A program made the translations under genes and the position numbers. From assembly GCA_945910005.1 (NCBI GenBank), contig OX246739.1:5424001-5488000 (forward strand): DNA of 64,000 bases, written 5' to 3'. The stretch is from Isoperla grammatica. Its lineage: Eukaryota > Arthropoda > Insecta > Plecoptera > Perlodidae. A model generated the notes under the pieces. It ran no database searches, was not told the DNA's origin, and saw only the letters and a program-made list of their open reading frames with translations. Within the stretch, counting starts at the first letter, position 1. Every line of letters starts with the position of its first letter. Positions 24,420-36,382 of this stretch are shown in pieces.

Positions 24420-27400
24420 ATGCCCCAACTAGAATTGCTATCAGAGAAATCGCTAACTGTACTATCTCAAAGCTCCATCTGTGACGTAAGTATTTAAAGG
24501 CTTTAGGTTGACATTATTACTGTCACTGAAAAAAAAAGAAATATACAAACCAGGTTGGGTTAGGGTATACAATACATATAAAAACAAAATTAATTCCATC
24601 CAACCAGTCAGATTGAATTATTGGAACAAAACACCCAGGTGGGTGGGATTTTCAGTACACAATACAGTAGCTGCTATGGTACAGAATACTGGTACCAAGT
24701 AAGCCCACTATGGCCCGGTATTACAACGCCCGGCTAAATATTCAGACCACCGCTAACTTGTTTTCTCCATGGCAACCGCCAATCAGAAGCGTGGTTTCAA
24801 AGGAGAAAACAAGTTAGCGGTGGTATAAAGCATTTAGCCGGGCGTTGTAATAACGGGCCTAATTCATTTAAAAGTTATCTTAAGTAGCCTATTGAACGAT
24901 AATATCGATTATCAAGTGCAGCTCTAATATACAGTTCCTAACTCAATATCATTGTCAGAGTGCATTATATACTTGTGACCAATATAAGGCAATGATATTC
25001 CATCTTGGATGAGAAAGAAAAAACATTTTATCACACTGATATCTATGATGCAGTCTACTCCATATTCATTACTTTCTATGAATCTCTCGACCATATCTGG
25101 TGGAACTTAATACACTTTAGGGATGGGACGTTTAAACGTGGGAGTGGCTTTAAACGTTTGTACTTTTTACGCCTCGTTTAAACGTGTGTACAGAAGTGTT
25201 TGTATATTAGATTTTTTTTTTATATCTGCTCCCTGTGTCCAACAATGAAGTCGGGTAGGGGATAGGAACTTAATCCCATCATATTCTGGCCCCTAGGTAC
25301 ATCGAAGCCGACTGGCCATGCCTGACGCTTCCCTCATGTTAACTTCCTCCGGCTCCTCCTCTTCACTTTCTTCTTCCTCTGCTCTTTCTACAAATTCTGT
25401 CCATACTTTTCTATCTTAGAAAAAAAAATATTTTACAACGGAGGGTACTGCAGTACTAGTCTACTATTATAGTTCTTTCCAGCTACAAATTGTAATTTTA
25501 CCCAATGTTTCGGAACTTTTCGGTAATTTATGGCAAAGATAATTTTATTCATCTCATGGCAGGGGATAGAGTGAATAAAACGTTTAAACGCGAGTTTTAA
25601 AAACGGTTAAACGTTCAGGCTATTAAACGTATTTGCCCATCGGGCCATCCCTAATACACTTGGTTATCAATTCATGTTAACAATTGCCATGTTTTCCTCT
25701 CTTAGAAATGGGAAAAGTTTGAAGATGACTACGATGATGGCCGAGACTTCATAAGGGTCTTTACTGGCGAGGGTATTCTAGATCAATCTACCTTTGACGA
25801 CGTTCTTTGGGGCAGCACATCTGAAAGTGACTACATGGCTCTCACCCGCCACAACAGTACCGCTATTGGCAAACAATTTGCGTTGCATGGTACGTTACAA
25901 TACTAATAATTCAAAGATATCAGGTTTTCTCTCATAAAACAAAATACATCAGTGGATAAATCTTATCACTTTGAATGCAATGTAATATATATACCAATAA
26001 CTGCAAAAGCTGTCCACAAAGTTGCTGTGGAACGTCTATAACTATACTGTATAATCTAAATGTACTCACTTATAGTCCTTTGATAAGAAAAATACTTTCC
26101 TTGTTTAAACTTCATTTAGTCTCAAAAATATTTTTAATGTTTTTATTTTTACAAACATTTTAAATGTGTCTCTTTATTATAAACAAAACATACATTTGGT
26201 GTAATATTAATAAAAAAATTAAAAAACAACAGAAAACTAGAAGTTTATAAAAATATGTTGCATCAATATTGGGCATTATTTTGGTATCAATAGAAAATAG
26301 CAACACATACCATAGAACCCTAGTAGTTACGTGAAATTTGCTTTTGTTATAGATTTAAATAATGAAACAGAGGAAGATTTTATGACCAAGCATCCAAAGC
26401 AATGGACTCCCAACGACATCATGCAATGGAGCTTATACATAGCACACTGCCATAACTTGAACTATGAGCACATGTGTATGCCGGGATTCAATGTCGACGG
26501 CCCAACACTATGCAATATGACGGAAGAAGAATTCGTGTCTCGAGATCCACATTTTGGTACAATGCTGTACCAATCCCTACAATATATCATCAGTGGACAA
26601 GAATACAAAGGAATCTCAACATCAAGTAAATGTAAGTTTCCTTATTAGGGACAATAAGTTGGGTCTTAACTTTTTTATGTTATTGTTTTGTTAATTGGAA
26701 TATATCTTGTTTATTTTGCCTATCAATAAATTTAAAAAAATATTCAAAGTCCACTTTAATTTTTTGAGATAAATATGGGAATGAAAAGAAATATGTCCAC
26801 ACCATCTAATGTAAGCTCGCCAACATAAGTAAATAAAGGGTTGGACAGAAGACAGATGACATGTGTGACAGACCATGTGTGAGAAATAAATATCAGATAC
26901 AAAAAATGAGTGCATAACAGTTATTAGAAGTAAATACATGTTCTCTTCTACCCTTGATTTATTGTCATATGCTGTACTGTACGCTGATCACCACTTTAGT
27001 AATTTGGAATGTCAAATCTAAAATCTCCATCTTTACAATAATGTGAAATACGCTATGTTACAGTGCCCACATTTAGCAGGACATTTCCTCCTTGCCCAGT
27101 CCTTACAGAGTTGGGAGAAGAGAAACACGACTTCACATCTTCACAAAATGGCGAGTCTGAAATCAACTCGGAGAAGGAATCGAGGCAACACCTGGGATCT
27201 ACTCGACCTCCGAAAAGACCACCAGGACGCCCGAAGGGAACACGGAGTAAAAAGAAACCAGGTAAGGACCTCCATTCTACTTTTATGGCACTCGTTTTGA
27301 TTTTATGTCTTGGGATTAGGGCTGCCCAACGATAAAAAAATTCATATCGATATCGCGAATGTTATTATCGATTCGTATCGCGATATCGAATTTTTTAAAC

Positions 27401-30400
27401 TCGGTATCAATATCGCCGATATCGTATTTTTTTTTTTCAAACCGCCAGAGACCATTCATTGTAAACAATTAATGTGAATAATTTAACGTCGAAATGTTTT
27501 ACTATGTGCGTCAATTTGTGTGTTGTATTATAAAAAATATATCCACAAAACAGGATGTTGTGATTGTCCTGACGTGACGTGACGTGAGTGTGACAGACTG
27601 ACAACGCGAGCGCGGGCGCAACAGACTCCCGGCCGGCGGGCGATGAGGCATCAACCGATAGTTGACCGACGATAGTTGACACTTGATCGATATCGCGAAA
27701 CGTACGATATATTAATTCTATATCGATATCGAATTATTTTTCTATTATCGATATCGTATGGAATTATCGATATCGTTGGGCAGCCCTACTTGCGATAGCG
27801 GTCGAATCGGAAGTACGATGAAGTTGAAATTTGGACGATCCACATGCTTCGATGTGGATTGAACACCATTAGTTTTGTGGCAAAATGAATCGCGAAGTTA
27901 ATCAAAATATTAACTTAGCAATGTCATAGTAAATTTCCTTCCCGTCATGGAAATGTTAATTGTAACATGATTAAAAAAGTATAAGAAGAAGGAATTACAA
28001 TATGTTCTATTGCTGTCAACAAGTGAAGTAAGTACATAGTAACTATGACAGCAAAAATTACCAAGGAAAATCTTAGCTTTTTGAAAAACAACATGCTATC
28101 CCAATACATGAGTTATTTGGAAGGCTGTGCATGCACTGGTACTTTATTGAACCATGGAGTTATAAATCCATGATTGAACAATGCCAGTAGTAGCTATGAA
28201 ATCTTTTGGGCAGAATGTTCGTTTTCGTTCCTCGTTGACGTGCTCACTTATCAATACATCACAGTCACAGTCTTTTCCTAGTTATAAACATAAGTACACA
28301 AGAAGGTTGACAACCAACATCACAAACATGAAAAAAAATTAAAATTACATTAATTCTATTCTTGGTATTATTATTATTCACTTTTCAAACAACTTTTGCA
28401 TTACAGAGATAATCTGTTGGCTCCCATTTCTTTTACATCATTAATTAATTTTTTAAGAGCGAAGGATACCTCTACGTCAAAAACCGCAGGAAATTTTCAT
28501 TTTTTAATTATATCTCATGATTGAAACACAAAATCAAATATCTGAGAAACCATAGAGCTGTGGTTTGGTCAGCCCCACTCACTGAATAATAAATGTATAC
28601 AACGTTATAATCAGTATGACTGTGATAACGATTTCCTTAAATTACTAAGGAAATCGTTATCACAGTCATACTGATTATAATGTTAAAAACATGTATCATT
28701 CAGTCTGTAGGGCTTACCAAACCACAGCTCTATGGTTTCTCAGATTTACGATTTTGTGTTTCAATCTTGAGATATAATTAAAAAATGAAAATTTTCTGCG
28801 GTTTTTGACTTAGAGGTATCCTTCGCTAAACAACCCCACCTTGAGAGGAATTCACCCATTGCTATTTATAGGATTTTGATGATGACAAAGTTTGTTCCAA
28901 CTAATTATTTAAATGCACGTTCATGCTGCTCAAGTGATATTTTTTCAAATTGTTCAAACCCTGTATGCACACGTAGTAACATAACACCACCATTCACTCA
29001 TCATCCACTGCTTCTCTGGATCAGCATCTTACTCCTTCAGTCTTCCCACAACATAGCAGCTCCTTCTTCTCCCCTCATTCAGTGCGTTCTTCCACCTCGG
29101 TTTCCACTTCTGTCTCGCTCTCCCACCATTCTCTTCTAACTCCAGCGTTCTCGATGTCAACCTTGTACTAATGTACTTCACATTCTCCTAATATGTCTGA
29201 AGACTTCCCATTCTTCGGTGCAACCTTTCGCTTTGTACATGTTGTCATTTCTTTCTCGGCACTTCCTCGTGCAACTTGCCAGACCTGAGAAGTCACATTT
29301 AATTACAGGTATTTAGGAACCATGTTGCAGACTCTGCAATACATGAACAAGCTATCTGACATCAATAGCTATATAGACAATAACATATTAGTTCTAATTA
29401 TAGTATGAGGAAAGGATCCAACAGCTTACTTTCGTGTAAGATGACGGATTTGCGAGTTTGAAGTACACATAAAAAACATAATACAAAAATAACAAATATT
29501 ATGTTTTTTATGTGTGCTTCAAACTCACAAATCTGTCATCTTACACGAAGGTAAGCTGTTGTATCCTTTCCTCACATTATATACCGTTCCAGCCGATTGG
29601 CACCTACTTTCATAATCTAATTATTCATTTTTGTATTCTGTTTCCAGAAAAAAAATGTGGTCGGCTGTGGGAGTTCATCCGTGATCTGCTTCTAAACCGC
29701 GACTACTGTCCGAGCCTCATCTGCTGGGACGATCACGACCACGGTGTGTTCCGCTTCGTACGGAGCGAGAAGGTGGCGCAACTTTGGGGCACCATTAAAG
29801 AGAATCCAAAGATGACATACGAGAAACTGAGTCGAGCCATGAGGTAACTAGTAACTACTATACCATACATGTTGTACGCTGGACATATGCGTTTAATTGA
29901 ACATTATTAATGTATCGATACATCAATCATCTCCGATTAAAATTTTTTAGGTAGTACGCTTCAATATATATCGTAAAATACGAATTATAATAAGAAAACC
30001 ACGTATTTATGGTATGCGATTCTGAATTTGGTAGTCTCTGTTGAAACGTAATATCTCTCTGATATTTGATGTTCATTTAGCATTCTGTCAATACCACACC
30101 ACTTATATAAATGTGTATAGGGCCTACTGGGAAACGCGAAAACGCATGATGACCAAATAGATCAATTGTTGGCATAAGAAGAAGAAGAGAAGAAGATATT
30201 AAAATTACTAAACCATCCCTTTTAGTGGACAGTTAGGCTACAGGCTGGTAATTCCTTTGTTGTAGGAGCAAATAAAGAAACTTGTACAAGTGGCATGAAC
30301 GATATTGAAAATAATACATATACAGTAATTTGATTTTTATTGTTTGTGGGAGAATAAATAGTTACCGTCTCTATGGTACTGATAAGTAGTGTTCTTATAT

Positions 30401-30542
30401 GGTTTGTTCTATTTTCTGTTATAGGTATTATTACAAAAGTAAGGTGCTACAGCCAGTGCTGGGTAGAAGACTTGTCTACAAGTTCGGTCCTACAGCAACA
30501 GGATGGCAAACACCAAATCCCAACTTTAGGATAACCTTGTGA
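24420..30542 (+). CDS. ETS transcription factor with Pointed domain and AT-hook (ESE/ELF3 type), 346 aa
   Basis: Coding exons 24420-24485, 25706-25889, 26353-26631, 27064-27261, 29648-29843 and 30425-30542; phases agree and the sum is 1041 bp. The exon with the ATG has an acceptor five bases upstream (24414), so a non-coding exon lies further 5'. Residues about 95-165 form a Pointed/SAM domain (QWTPNDIMQWSLY...GFNVDGPTLCNMTEEEF). Residues about 225-242 are an AT-hook (PPKRPPGRPKGTRSKKKP). Residues about 247-335 are the ETS domain, with LWEFIRD, GVFRFVRSEKVAQLWG, the recognition helix KLSRAMRYYYKS and RRLVYKFG. ETS domains bind GGAA sites. The arrangement matches human ELF3; orthology within ELF3/ELF5/EHF cannot be resolved. 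Introns hold several inverted-repeat elements. AATAAA at 30977-30982 is a possible polyadenylation signal. Confidence 0.93.
24712..24859. mobile_element. 148-bp palindromic MITE
   Basis: Left arm GGCCCGGTATTACAACGCCC continuing with GGCTAAAT is mirrored on the right; a second pair of arms, CCACCGCTAACTTGTTTTCT and its complement, lies inside. Almost the whole element folds on itself around CATGGCAACCGCCAATCAGA. It sits in intron 1 of the ETS coding region. No clear target duplication beyond TA-like flanks. Confidence 0.85.
25118..25653. mobile_element. Non-autonomous hAT element with GTTTAAAC-rich ends
   Basis: Ends TAGGGATGG / CCATCCCTA, flanked by the exact 8-mer ATACACTT on both sides (25110-25117 and 25654-25661). 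Subterminal repeats of CGTTTAAACG lie at both ends. It has no transposase frame. A partial relative is at 52873-53282, in a leucyl-tRNA synthetase intron. This copy lies in the same intron of the ETS gene as the MITE at 24712. Confidence 0.93.
27317..27788. mobile_element. Non-autonomous hAT element with ATCGATATCG-rich body
   Basis: Ends TAGGGCTGCCCAACGATA and TATCGTTGGGCAGCCCTA are near-perfect inverted repeats. The flanking 8-mers CTTGGGAT (27309-27316) and CTTGCGAT (27789-27796) differ by one base, consistent with an aged target duplication. The body near both ends is a run of TATCGATATCG. It lies in the intron between the AT-hook and ETS-domain exons. Confidence 0.9.
28458..28827. mobile_element. 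370-bp near-perfect palindromic MITE
   Basis: The terminal AGCGAAGGATACCTCTA is mirrored at the right end and the symmetry runs to a small central loop (AAATTA near 28643), with only scattered mismatches and one interruption near 28570-28710. The inner arms GTATGACTGTGATAACGATT and its complement are exact. No coding capacity. The target duplication is unclear. Confidence 0.9.
29400..29582. mobile_element. 183-bp palindromic MITE next to the ETS-domain exon
   Basis: Arms GAGGAAAGGATCCAACAGCT / AGCTGTTGTATCCTTTCCTC extend through CTTACTTTCGTGTAAGATGA and its complement to a small loop around ACAAAAATAACAAAT. It ends about 65 bases upstream of the exon that starts the ETS domain (29648). No target duplication was resolved. 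Confidence 0.85.
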
Positions 30543-33002
30543 TCTTTATATGAACGATGTCTTGTGCTGTGATTTAAAAATATATATATACTGCACGTGT
30601 ATATAAACATGTATGCTCAACTGTTATACACTTAGTCGTGCGCCCTCTCAATTCTATAGTTATATATGACAAGTTACTGTATTATTATTCAATGTTTTTA
30701 ATTTTTATGTATTTTTACAGTGGCCCCTATGTGTCATATATGTCCTATGTGTCATAAATATGACAAGTTTCTGTATTATTATGCAATGTTTTTATGTATT
30801 TTTACAGTGGCTCCTATGTGTCAAGGGACACTGAAAAACCCAATTTGAATTACATTTTTTTTTAATTCAAAAAACTTCTTGTAACACTAGCCCCAAGTTA
30901 ATTGCTTTATGATATACATGTAAACTTGAATCAATAGAGTTTGAATTAACAAGGGGCTACTGTATCAAGTACCCGTAATAAACTAGATTAAATACATAAT
31001 TTTTAATTATAATTTTTTAAATGACTATGACTATGAGATGTATTTATTATGTAATTAGATATTCATTACAATTAATCGAGCACTAAATTTACAGCAGAAC
31101 CTTTAAATTAAATTAATGAATATTACATTTTGACTTGTTCAATACAACTGAATGAGTCTCAAGCATGACGAGGAATTGCAGGACAACAAAATACGTATCA
31201 AACAAATTCTTCGAACACTGGACAATTTTATTTATATGTACAATAGTTATTAATTTACATAATACAAAAGCTGAAAGTTAATCTTTAGGTATTTTTATTT
31301 TTCATAAAAAAATAATACAATGTAAGACTACAGATTCATTCATTGCATTTTTAAACATCCCTCCTTTAATCTCCTCCTTAAAGAGACCTTGTGCTCCTTC
31401 CTACTAAATTTCTATGGCATTGCTCTAAAACCTCTCAATGGGACAAGCTTGTCTAGTAATACAAACTAAGCAAGCAAAATGTGATGCAAGGCTAAATACA
31501 ATTTCCTATTAAAGTACTTCCTCAAGTAAAAAATATAGGGGGGGAGAGGGGGGATATTAACTTTTTAATCAAACCTGAACCCTTACTGCATTCGCCGACA
31601 AGACAAGACACGGACTTCAATCAGTAGAAAATTATGTCGTCATCATTTACTCTTGCTATTTTGTTACCAAGAGACAAGTAAGACTGGGCCACCTTTCGGT
31701 TTGAGGGGATATTTTATGAAACCCTCATTCTATACTTTTCTTTCATTGCAATACCATCTCATTGGTAAGGAGTGACAATGTTCAAATGTGCATACTGTTC
31801 CTATTTAATCAAAATATATAATTTAGCACTACATGTTCATATGGCGTTTTCCAATGGTATGCACTGGATGCGTTCCTGGTTCTCTCTTGAGGAGTCAGTG
31901 ATGTCACTACTCTGGTACAGTGCAATGGCGAGTGGAACATGACAACAATGAGAGTATGTTGGCACTGAAACGACTTATCCGCCCACTGAAACGGGAGTAC
32001 GTACACTAGCCGAGTGGAAGGCATCGGTGCACACTCAAAGTAGGCCTACCAGTGGAACATAAAACTCACTCTCGGTGCACATCAGTGCTACCAGTGGAAA
32101 ATGTCATTAATCACACTATCAAAGTTAAACTTGAATGCAATATTGGGGAGTTCTCCTTGAGGAGTCCATAAAATCATGTAAAAATAAACCATTACCGGAA
32201 ACAGATAAATACTATAGTACGGTAGGCCTAATTGTAAGGAAGAAAAATAGCCTACATGACACATCATGTTACATACCTCTTATTAGTAAAGGTAAGACTA
32301 CATAGTAAAAATTTACAAAGTTGGTAGGCCTACCTAGTTGATCACTGTTTAATATAGACCTACCTACTCATGTTCTCTTTTTGTCTTGATTTAATAGCTT
32401 ACTATTTTAACATTATTTGAGTTATCTTTTATTACATTGTTATTAGGCCTGTACGAATAGTGATATTTCAGTTCGAATCGAGTGTTATTGAATACCCAAG
32501 CAAAGAAAGTTTGAATATACAATAACAATAACAAATAGTTCTATGTACCGAATAGTCTCGAATAATGATGAAAAAGCTAGTACCGGTACCGGAACTTAAG
32601 TCAATGAGTTTTATGGTTGGTTTGAACACGTTTGCTAGACCACGTATTAATAAAGCTCTCTGGTTCTGCTTCTGCCCAATCGCATTGTAGGCTACATTCA
32701 CAGTTACAGCACATTAATATTAAGTTACATTTAGGTATAGGTTTAACTGAAGATTCTACTTCAAGTTTTTGTAGAGGCATCTGAACAGAAATAGATAACA
32801 CACTTGGCATGTTAACAAAAAAGAGATTGATCATTCTTAAAATATCAGTAAGTCTATTACTGACATGAAGATAAAGCACATAGGCCTGCAAGTCTAATTG
32901 TTAATAATGCACGTAAACGGTTCGGTGCACAAGCAAGATTTATAACGTTCTGAAGGTTGCTTATTTACAGGCTTTTACCTGAACGTTTGTTCACGCACGT
33001 CC
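30543..33002. other. Convergent intergenic region, ETS gene and CHMP2A 3' ends
   Basis: AT-rich DNA with the ETS gene 3' UTR at left. A segment reading ATATGACAAGTT...TTTTTACAGTGGC...CTATGTGTCA occurs twice (about 30664-30735 and 30758-30823), a short direct duplication. Near 32446 a stretch starting GGCCTGTACGAATAGTGATA looks like a decayed inverted-repeat element. No gene is seen. Confidence 0.6.
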
Positions 33003-34322
33003 CTATTCCCTGCGCAGATTGTCGAGCCTCGCTTGTAGGTCGGCGTCTGCGTCTGACACCTGACCCCCGGCGCCGGGCCCCCCTGCCGCCCCCCCTCCCC
33101 CTCCTGCAACCGGGACAGCGGGGAGCTTTGCGGTCGCGGCCAGTGAGCCGGACGCCTGCGGTAGACCCGACAGTTGATCCGTCAGCTGCAAACCCAGCTC
33201 GTCCAGTACTTGAGACACCACGGCGTCGCTGAAACACAAAACAAGAACGTCTGACAATGTTTTGTATAAACATCACATTTGTTATCCTTCTTATGTTAAG
33301 ATATGGCTTCTTCAGCCATTCTTTTGTTCAACCATCCAATATAAAATGGCTTCCTATTATCGCCTGCTGATATCATTGTCGGTTCCTACTTCTTCTCAAG
33401 TCGCTTGCTATAAAAAGATAAGTAGTGACACTACTTTGGCAATAGTTAAAGAATAAAGCTCTTGCTAGACAAAGCTGGAAGTGTGTGAATTTAAATGGTT
33501 ACGCTGTACTATTGTTTGTTTTGTTACACATACGTTTCCTCCTCGTCACCCTCGTCTTCCATAGCGTCGTCCATTGCGTCATTCATCATTTCTTCTTTCA
33601 TATCCATTATTTCGGACTGCTTTTCAAACTCTTGTAATATTCTTTGGATTTGAGGCATATTTAACTGTCTATTCATATTTTGCATTGCTTTTGTAACACC
33701 TTTCATTGCCTGAGCCATTGCATTCTGTGACCTAAGTGTTTGGATTTTCAATGAAACTGCTTGGATATTAGCTTTCATTAGCATAAATTTCTTGATGTAT
33801 CTCCGTGTTCTAACTAAATCTTTTGCCATAATCTTGACAGCATCCTGAAATATAAACAGAAGACAAGTTTCAATTATGAACTGGAGGTAGCCCTATGCAT
33901 GGACTATCTTTTCTAGGTAGTCCAGAATACACCACAGCTTCTAATAAGGCTTCTTTCAAGGTTATTCCAGGAAACGTTTTGGACTAGTTTTACTTATTTA
34001 AAAACCAATGCTCAAGATAGGGCAGTATATGGCATCTAGCCAATTTACAAGTAACTTAACTAAATAGTATTTAAACAATGTAGCTAGACTATCTTTTTTC
34101 TAAAGCCATCCAATTTAATAACTACAAAACAACTCATTTATATAGGCCTATTACCATTTGTCCTTCTTTAGCCATTTTCTTTATGTCCATTATGATTTTC
34201 TTTTCCTGCTGTTCCATTCGTGCTTTTTCTCGGTCAAGATCCCTCATGGCTTTGTTGAGGGCTCTTTGATTCTTACGTAGCATCTCTTCAGGAGTCATAC
34301 GTTTTCCAAATAGCCACTCCAT
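33003..34322 (-). CDS. CHMP2A: CHMP2A, ESCRT-III subunit, 234 aa
   Basis: Minus-strand exons 34322-34155, 33844-33534 and 33228-33003 (705 bp, in phase, stop TAG). CHMP2A caps ESCRT-III polymers and recruits VPS4 for membrane scission in endosomal sorting, cytokinesis and nuclear envelope repair. The N-terminus MEWLFGKRMTPEEMLRKNQR and the helices EKKIIMDIKKMAKEGQM, DLVRTRRYIKKF and IQAVSLKIQTLRS follow the family closely. The acidic helix EIMDMKEEMMNDAMDDAMED is followed by SQVLDELGLQL and a C-terminal MIT-interacting motif, DADLQARLDNLRRE. A Gly/Ala/Pro-rich linker before that motif makes it slightly longer than the human protein (222 aa). An acceptor at 34334 just before the ATG and a GTAAGT donor at 35843 suggest a non-coding first exon near 35.85-35.95 kb. 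Confidence 0.97.
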
Positions 34323-34830
34323 TTTATTTTGCTCTACAGAAACAAAAAGTCACATTGAAAGTTGAAAACTCTGATAAGTTAGTGCTAGAAGGCTAGAGAA
34401 GAGTGCCTGCATACTACAATGAATGAACATGAACTAAAAAGTTGTTATAATGTTGCACTAGACCCAATGAAACTGAACCATGCCACCATGTCCATGTCTG
34501 ACCCATGCGAGCGCCAATCATGAACATCGTTCAAGCCCCCTCGGGCCCTCCCCTCACTTTTGTAAATGTAAGCAGGCCTAGACCTACGCCTAGTCCACTC
34601 ATTCTGTGTGAATGTCGGATGCCTGTCTTTTGTCCAACTTATGATTCTGCTGCTTCGCGGTATACAAGTCTAGCTGCGCATGACTTATGGTTGATTGTAG
34701 ACGAGAAGACCTGGGTAAGGCAAGATATCGACGGATCCTGATTGTGCATCGGCCTTCACTTCCAAGTACGATGCTTCTAAGCCTACCCTAGGCGTAGGCC
34801 TACACTAGGCTAGCCTTAGACCCCTAGCTA

Positions 34831-35548
34831 TAAGGTGACCATATTTACAAATCGAAATTCCGGGACAAACACAACTTTTGGCGACAACAATGGGGGGTGT
34901 GGGGGGGATGCCCCCCACAACAGGGCTGCAGGCAATTTTTTGAAAACGTTTTTTGTGTGGTTTTAAGCGTTTTAGAATGAGTTTAGAATGAGTTGATTTT
35001 TGATGTTTTTTTACTTTTAAGATGCTCTTTAATGTCTGATCGTCCTCCGTGCGCGATAGAAAATGTGGATTGACACTGACTGCAATGAACGTATGAATCG
35101 TCATTTGCCCGCAATTGCTTTAAACATGAGAAGTCTTTTTGTAACTCACTGTTAAATTAACACTTCCGTTTTGGAGGCGGCATTGTCGCAGCACAAACAA
35201 ACACACACAGTATCAAAGTTCAAAGGAGACAAATGACTCGCCAAATACAACAAGTCAAAACCCTTTGGGAGGCGGCGAGTCAAAGCCGAGACGGTAGGTG
35301 GTAGGGGTAGGGTAGGCCGGTCAGCTGATATGGTACCGGTAAGCTACGAATTCAGCTGCCATCACAAGTAACTCGATATATCACGCATTTTGTTCTAATA
35401 CTTGCCGCATCGATAATTTCCGGGACATTAGAAACGTGTATCACAATTCCGGGACATTTAAGTGCTTTTCAAAAAGTCTTCGGGACGCCGGGACAGAGTG
35501 TAAAAAAACGGGACTGTCCCGGGAAATCCGGGACGTATGGTCACCTTA
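34831..35548. mobile_element. hAT-type element with perfect 8-bp target duplication
   Basis: Ends TAAGGTGACCATA and TATGGTCACCTTA are inverted repeats; CCTAGCTA is duplicated exactly at 34823-34830 and 35549-35556. CCGGGACA motifs recur inside both ends. A minus-strand frame across 34840-35104 might be a transposase remnant but is too short to classify. It probably lies in the 5' UTR intron of CHMP2A. Confidence 0.93.
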
Positions 35549-35844
35549 CCTAGCTAGGACATAGTGATTAAGCCTAGCCTACCTAGGGGCCTAGGCCTAT
35601 CCCTCCCATAAACTAGCCTAGCTAGGCCCTACCCCGTTACACTAATTTGGGAATTTGGCCCTAAGTTAGGCCTGGGCCTAGCAGTGGGCTTATCAGCTAG
35701 GGCTAGGCTCCGACCTCGGCCTAAGCCTAGCAAATCAGTAAATTCTAGGGCCTAGCCTAGGTAGGCCCTCTACGCTATTGTTTACACAAAAGTACAAATG
35801 CCTAGGCCTAGGCCCAGGATGAGAAAGGGTATAGAGTACTTACT

Positions 35845-36382
35845 TAATTCAAAGGTAAATGTAATTAATACCCTGCACGTCTCTAGGTTTAAATGACTAA
35901 TAAGCAACAAGGCTAATATGTGTTAGCATTAAAACTGTCCGTACAGCTGACCAACTTGACACTCTTGACAGCTATGACAGCCCACCGCCCCTTTAAAATT
36001 GAACAATAAAATAACACGTGTTGGCCAATCTAACAACAATTAGTAACTTATTTTTCTAATTAAAATATTTGTAATATTGGTTATTTATTTAAACTAATAA
36101 TAGTATAATAAAACGAAGGTACATTTAAAGCATAATTTACCAATTTATCACAGTCTGACAACGCTGATGTTGCTAATATTAAATCTAGGCTGTTGAGAGC
36201 ATATTACAACAACAGCAAGAACATAATGCCTCCTACAATGTTGGTACCATGTGTTCATTGATTCATGGCGTGATTGACAAAGTGACAAGACGTGAAGGTT
36301 ACATTGTTAAAATTTCGTTTGATAAAAGCAGTGTGCGTATAATTACAGTAATTTTCATCGTACGAGAGAAAAAGTATCAACG
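35845..36382. promoter_or_regulatory. Divergent promoter interval, CHMP2A / APH-1
   Basis: If the donor at 35843 marks the first CHMP2A exon, the two opposite transcription starts fall within this 540-bp stretch before the APH-1 ATG. AGGCCTA-type octamers are very dense on its CHMP2A side (35570-35820). No TATA box or other core element can be named with confidence. Confidence 0.4.

Noticed and set aside
29000..29290. Possible retrotransposon tail on the minus strand in an ETS intron
   Set aside because: The translation is Arg/Lys/Trp-rich in places but interrupted by stops and lacks any clear reverse-transcriptase motif.
32965..33276. Arg/Gly-rich minus frame and Pro/Arg-rich plus frame over the last CHMP2A exon
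   Set aside because: Both are out-of-frame readings of the GC-rich CHMP2A linker; the correct frame gives the conserved C-terminal motif.
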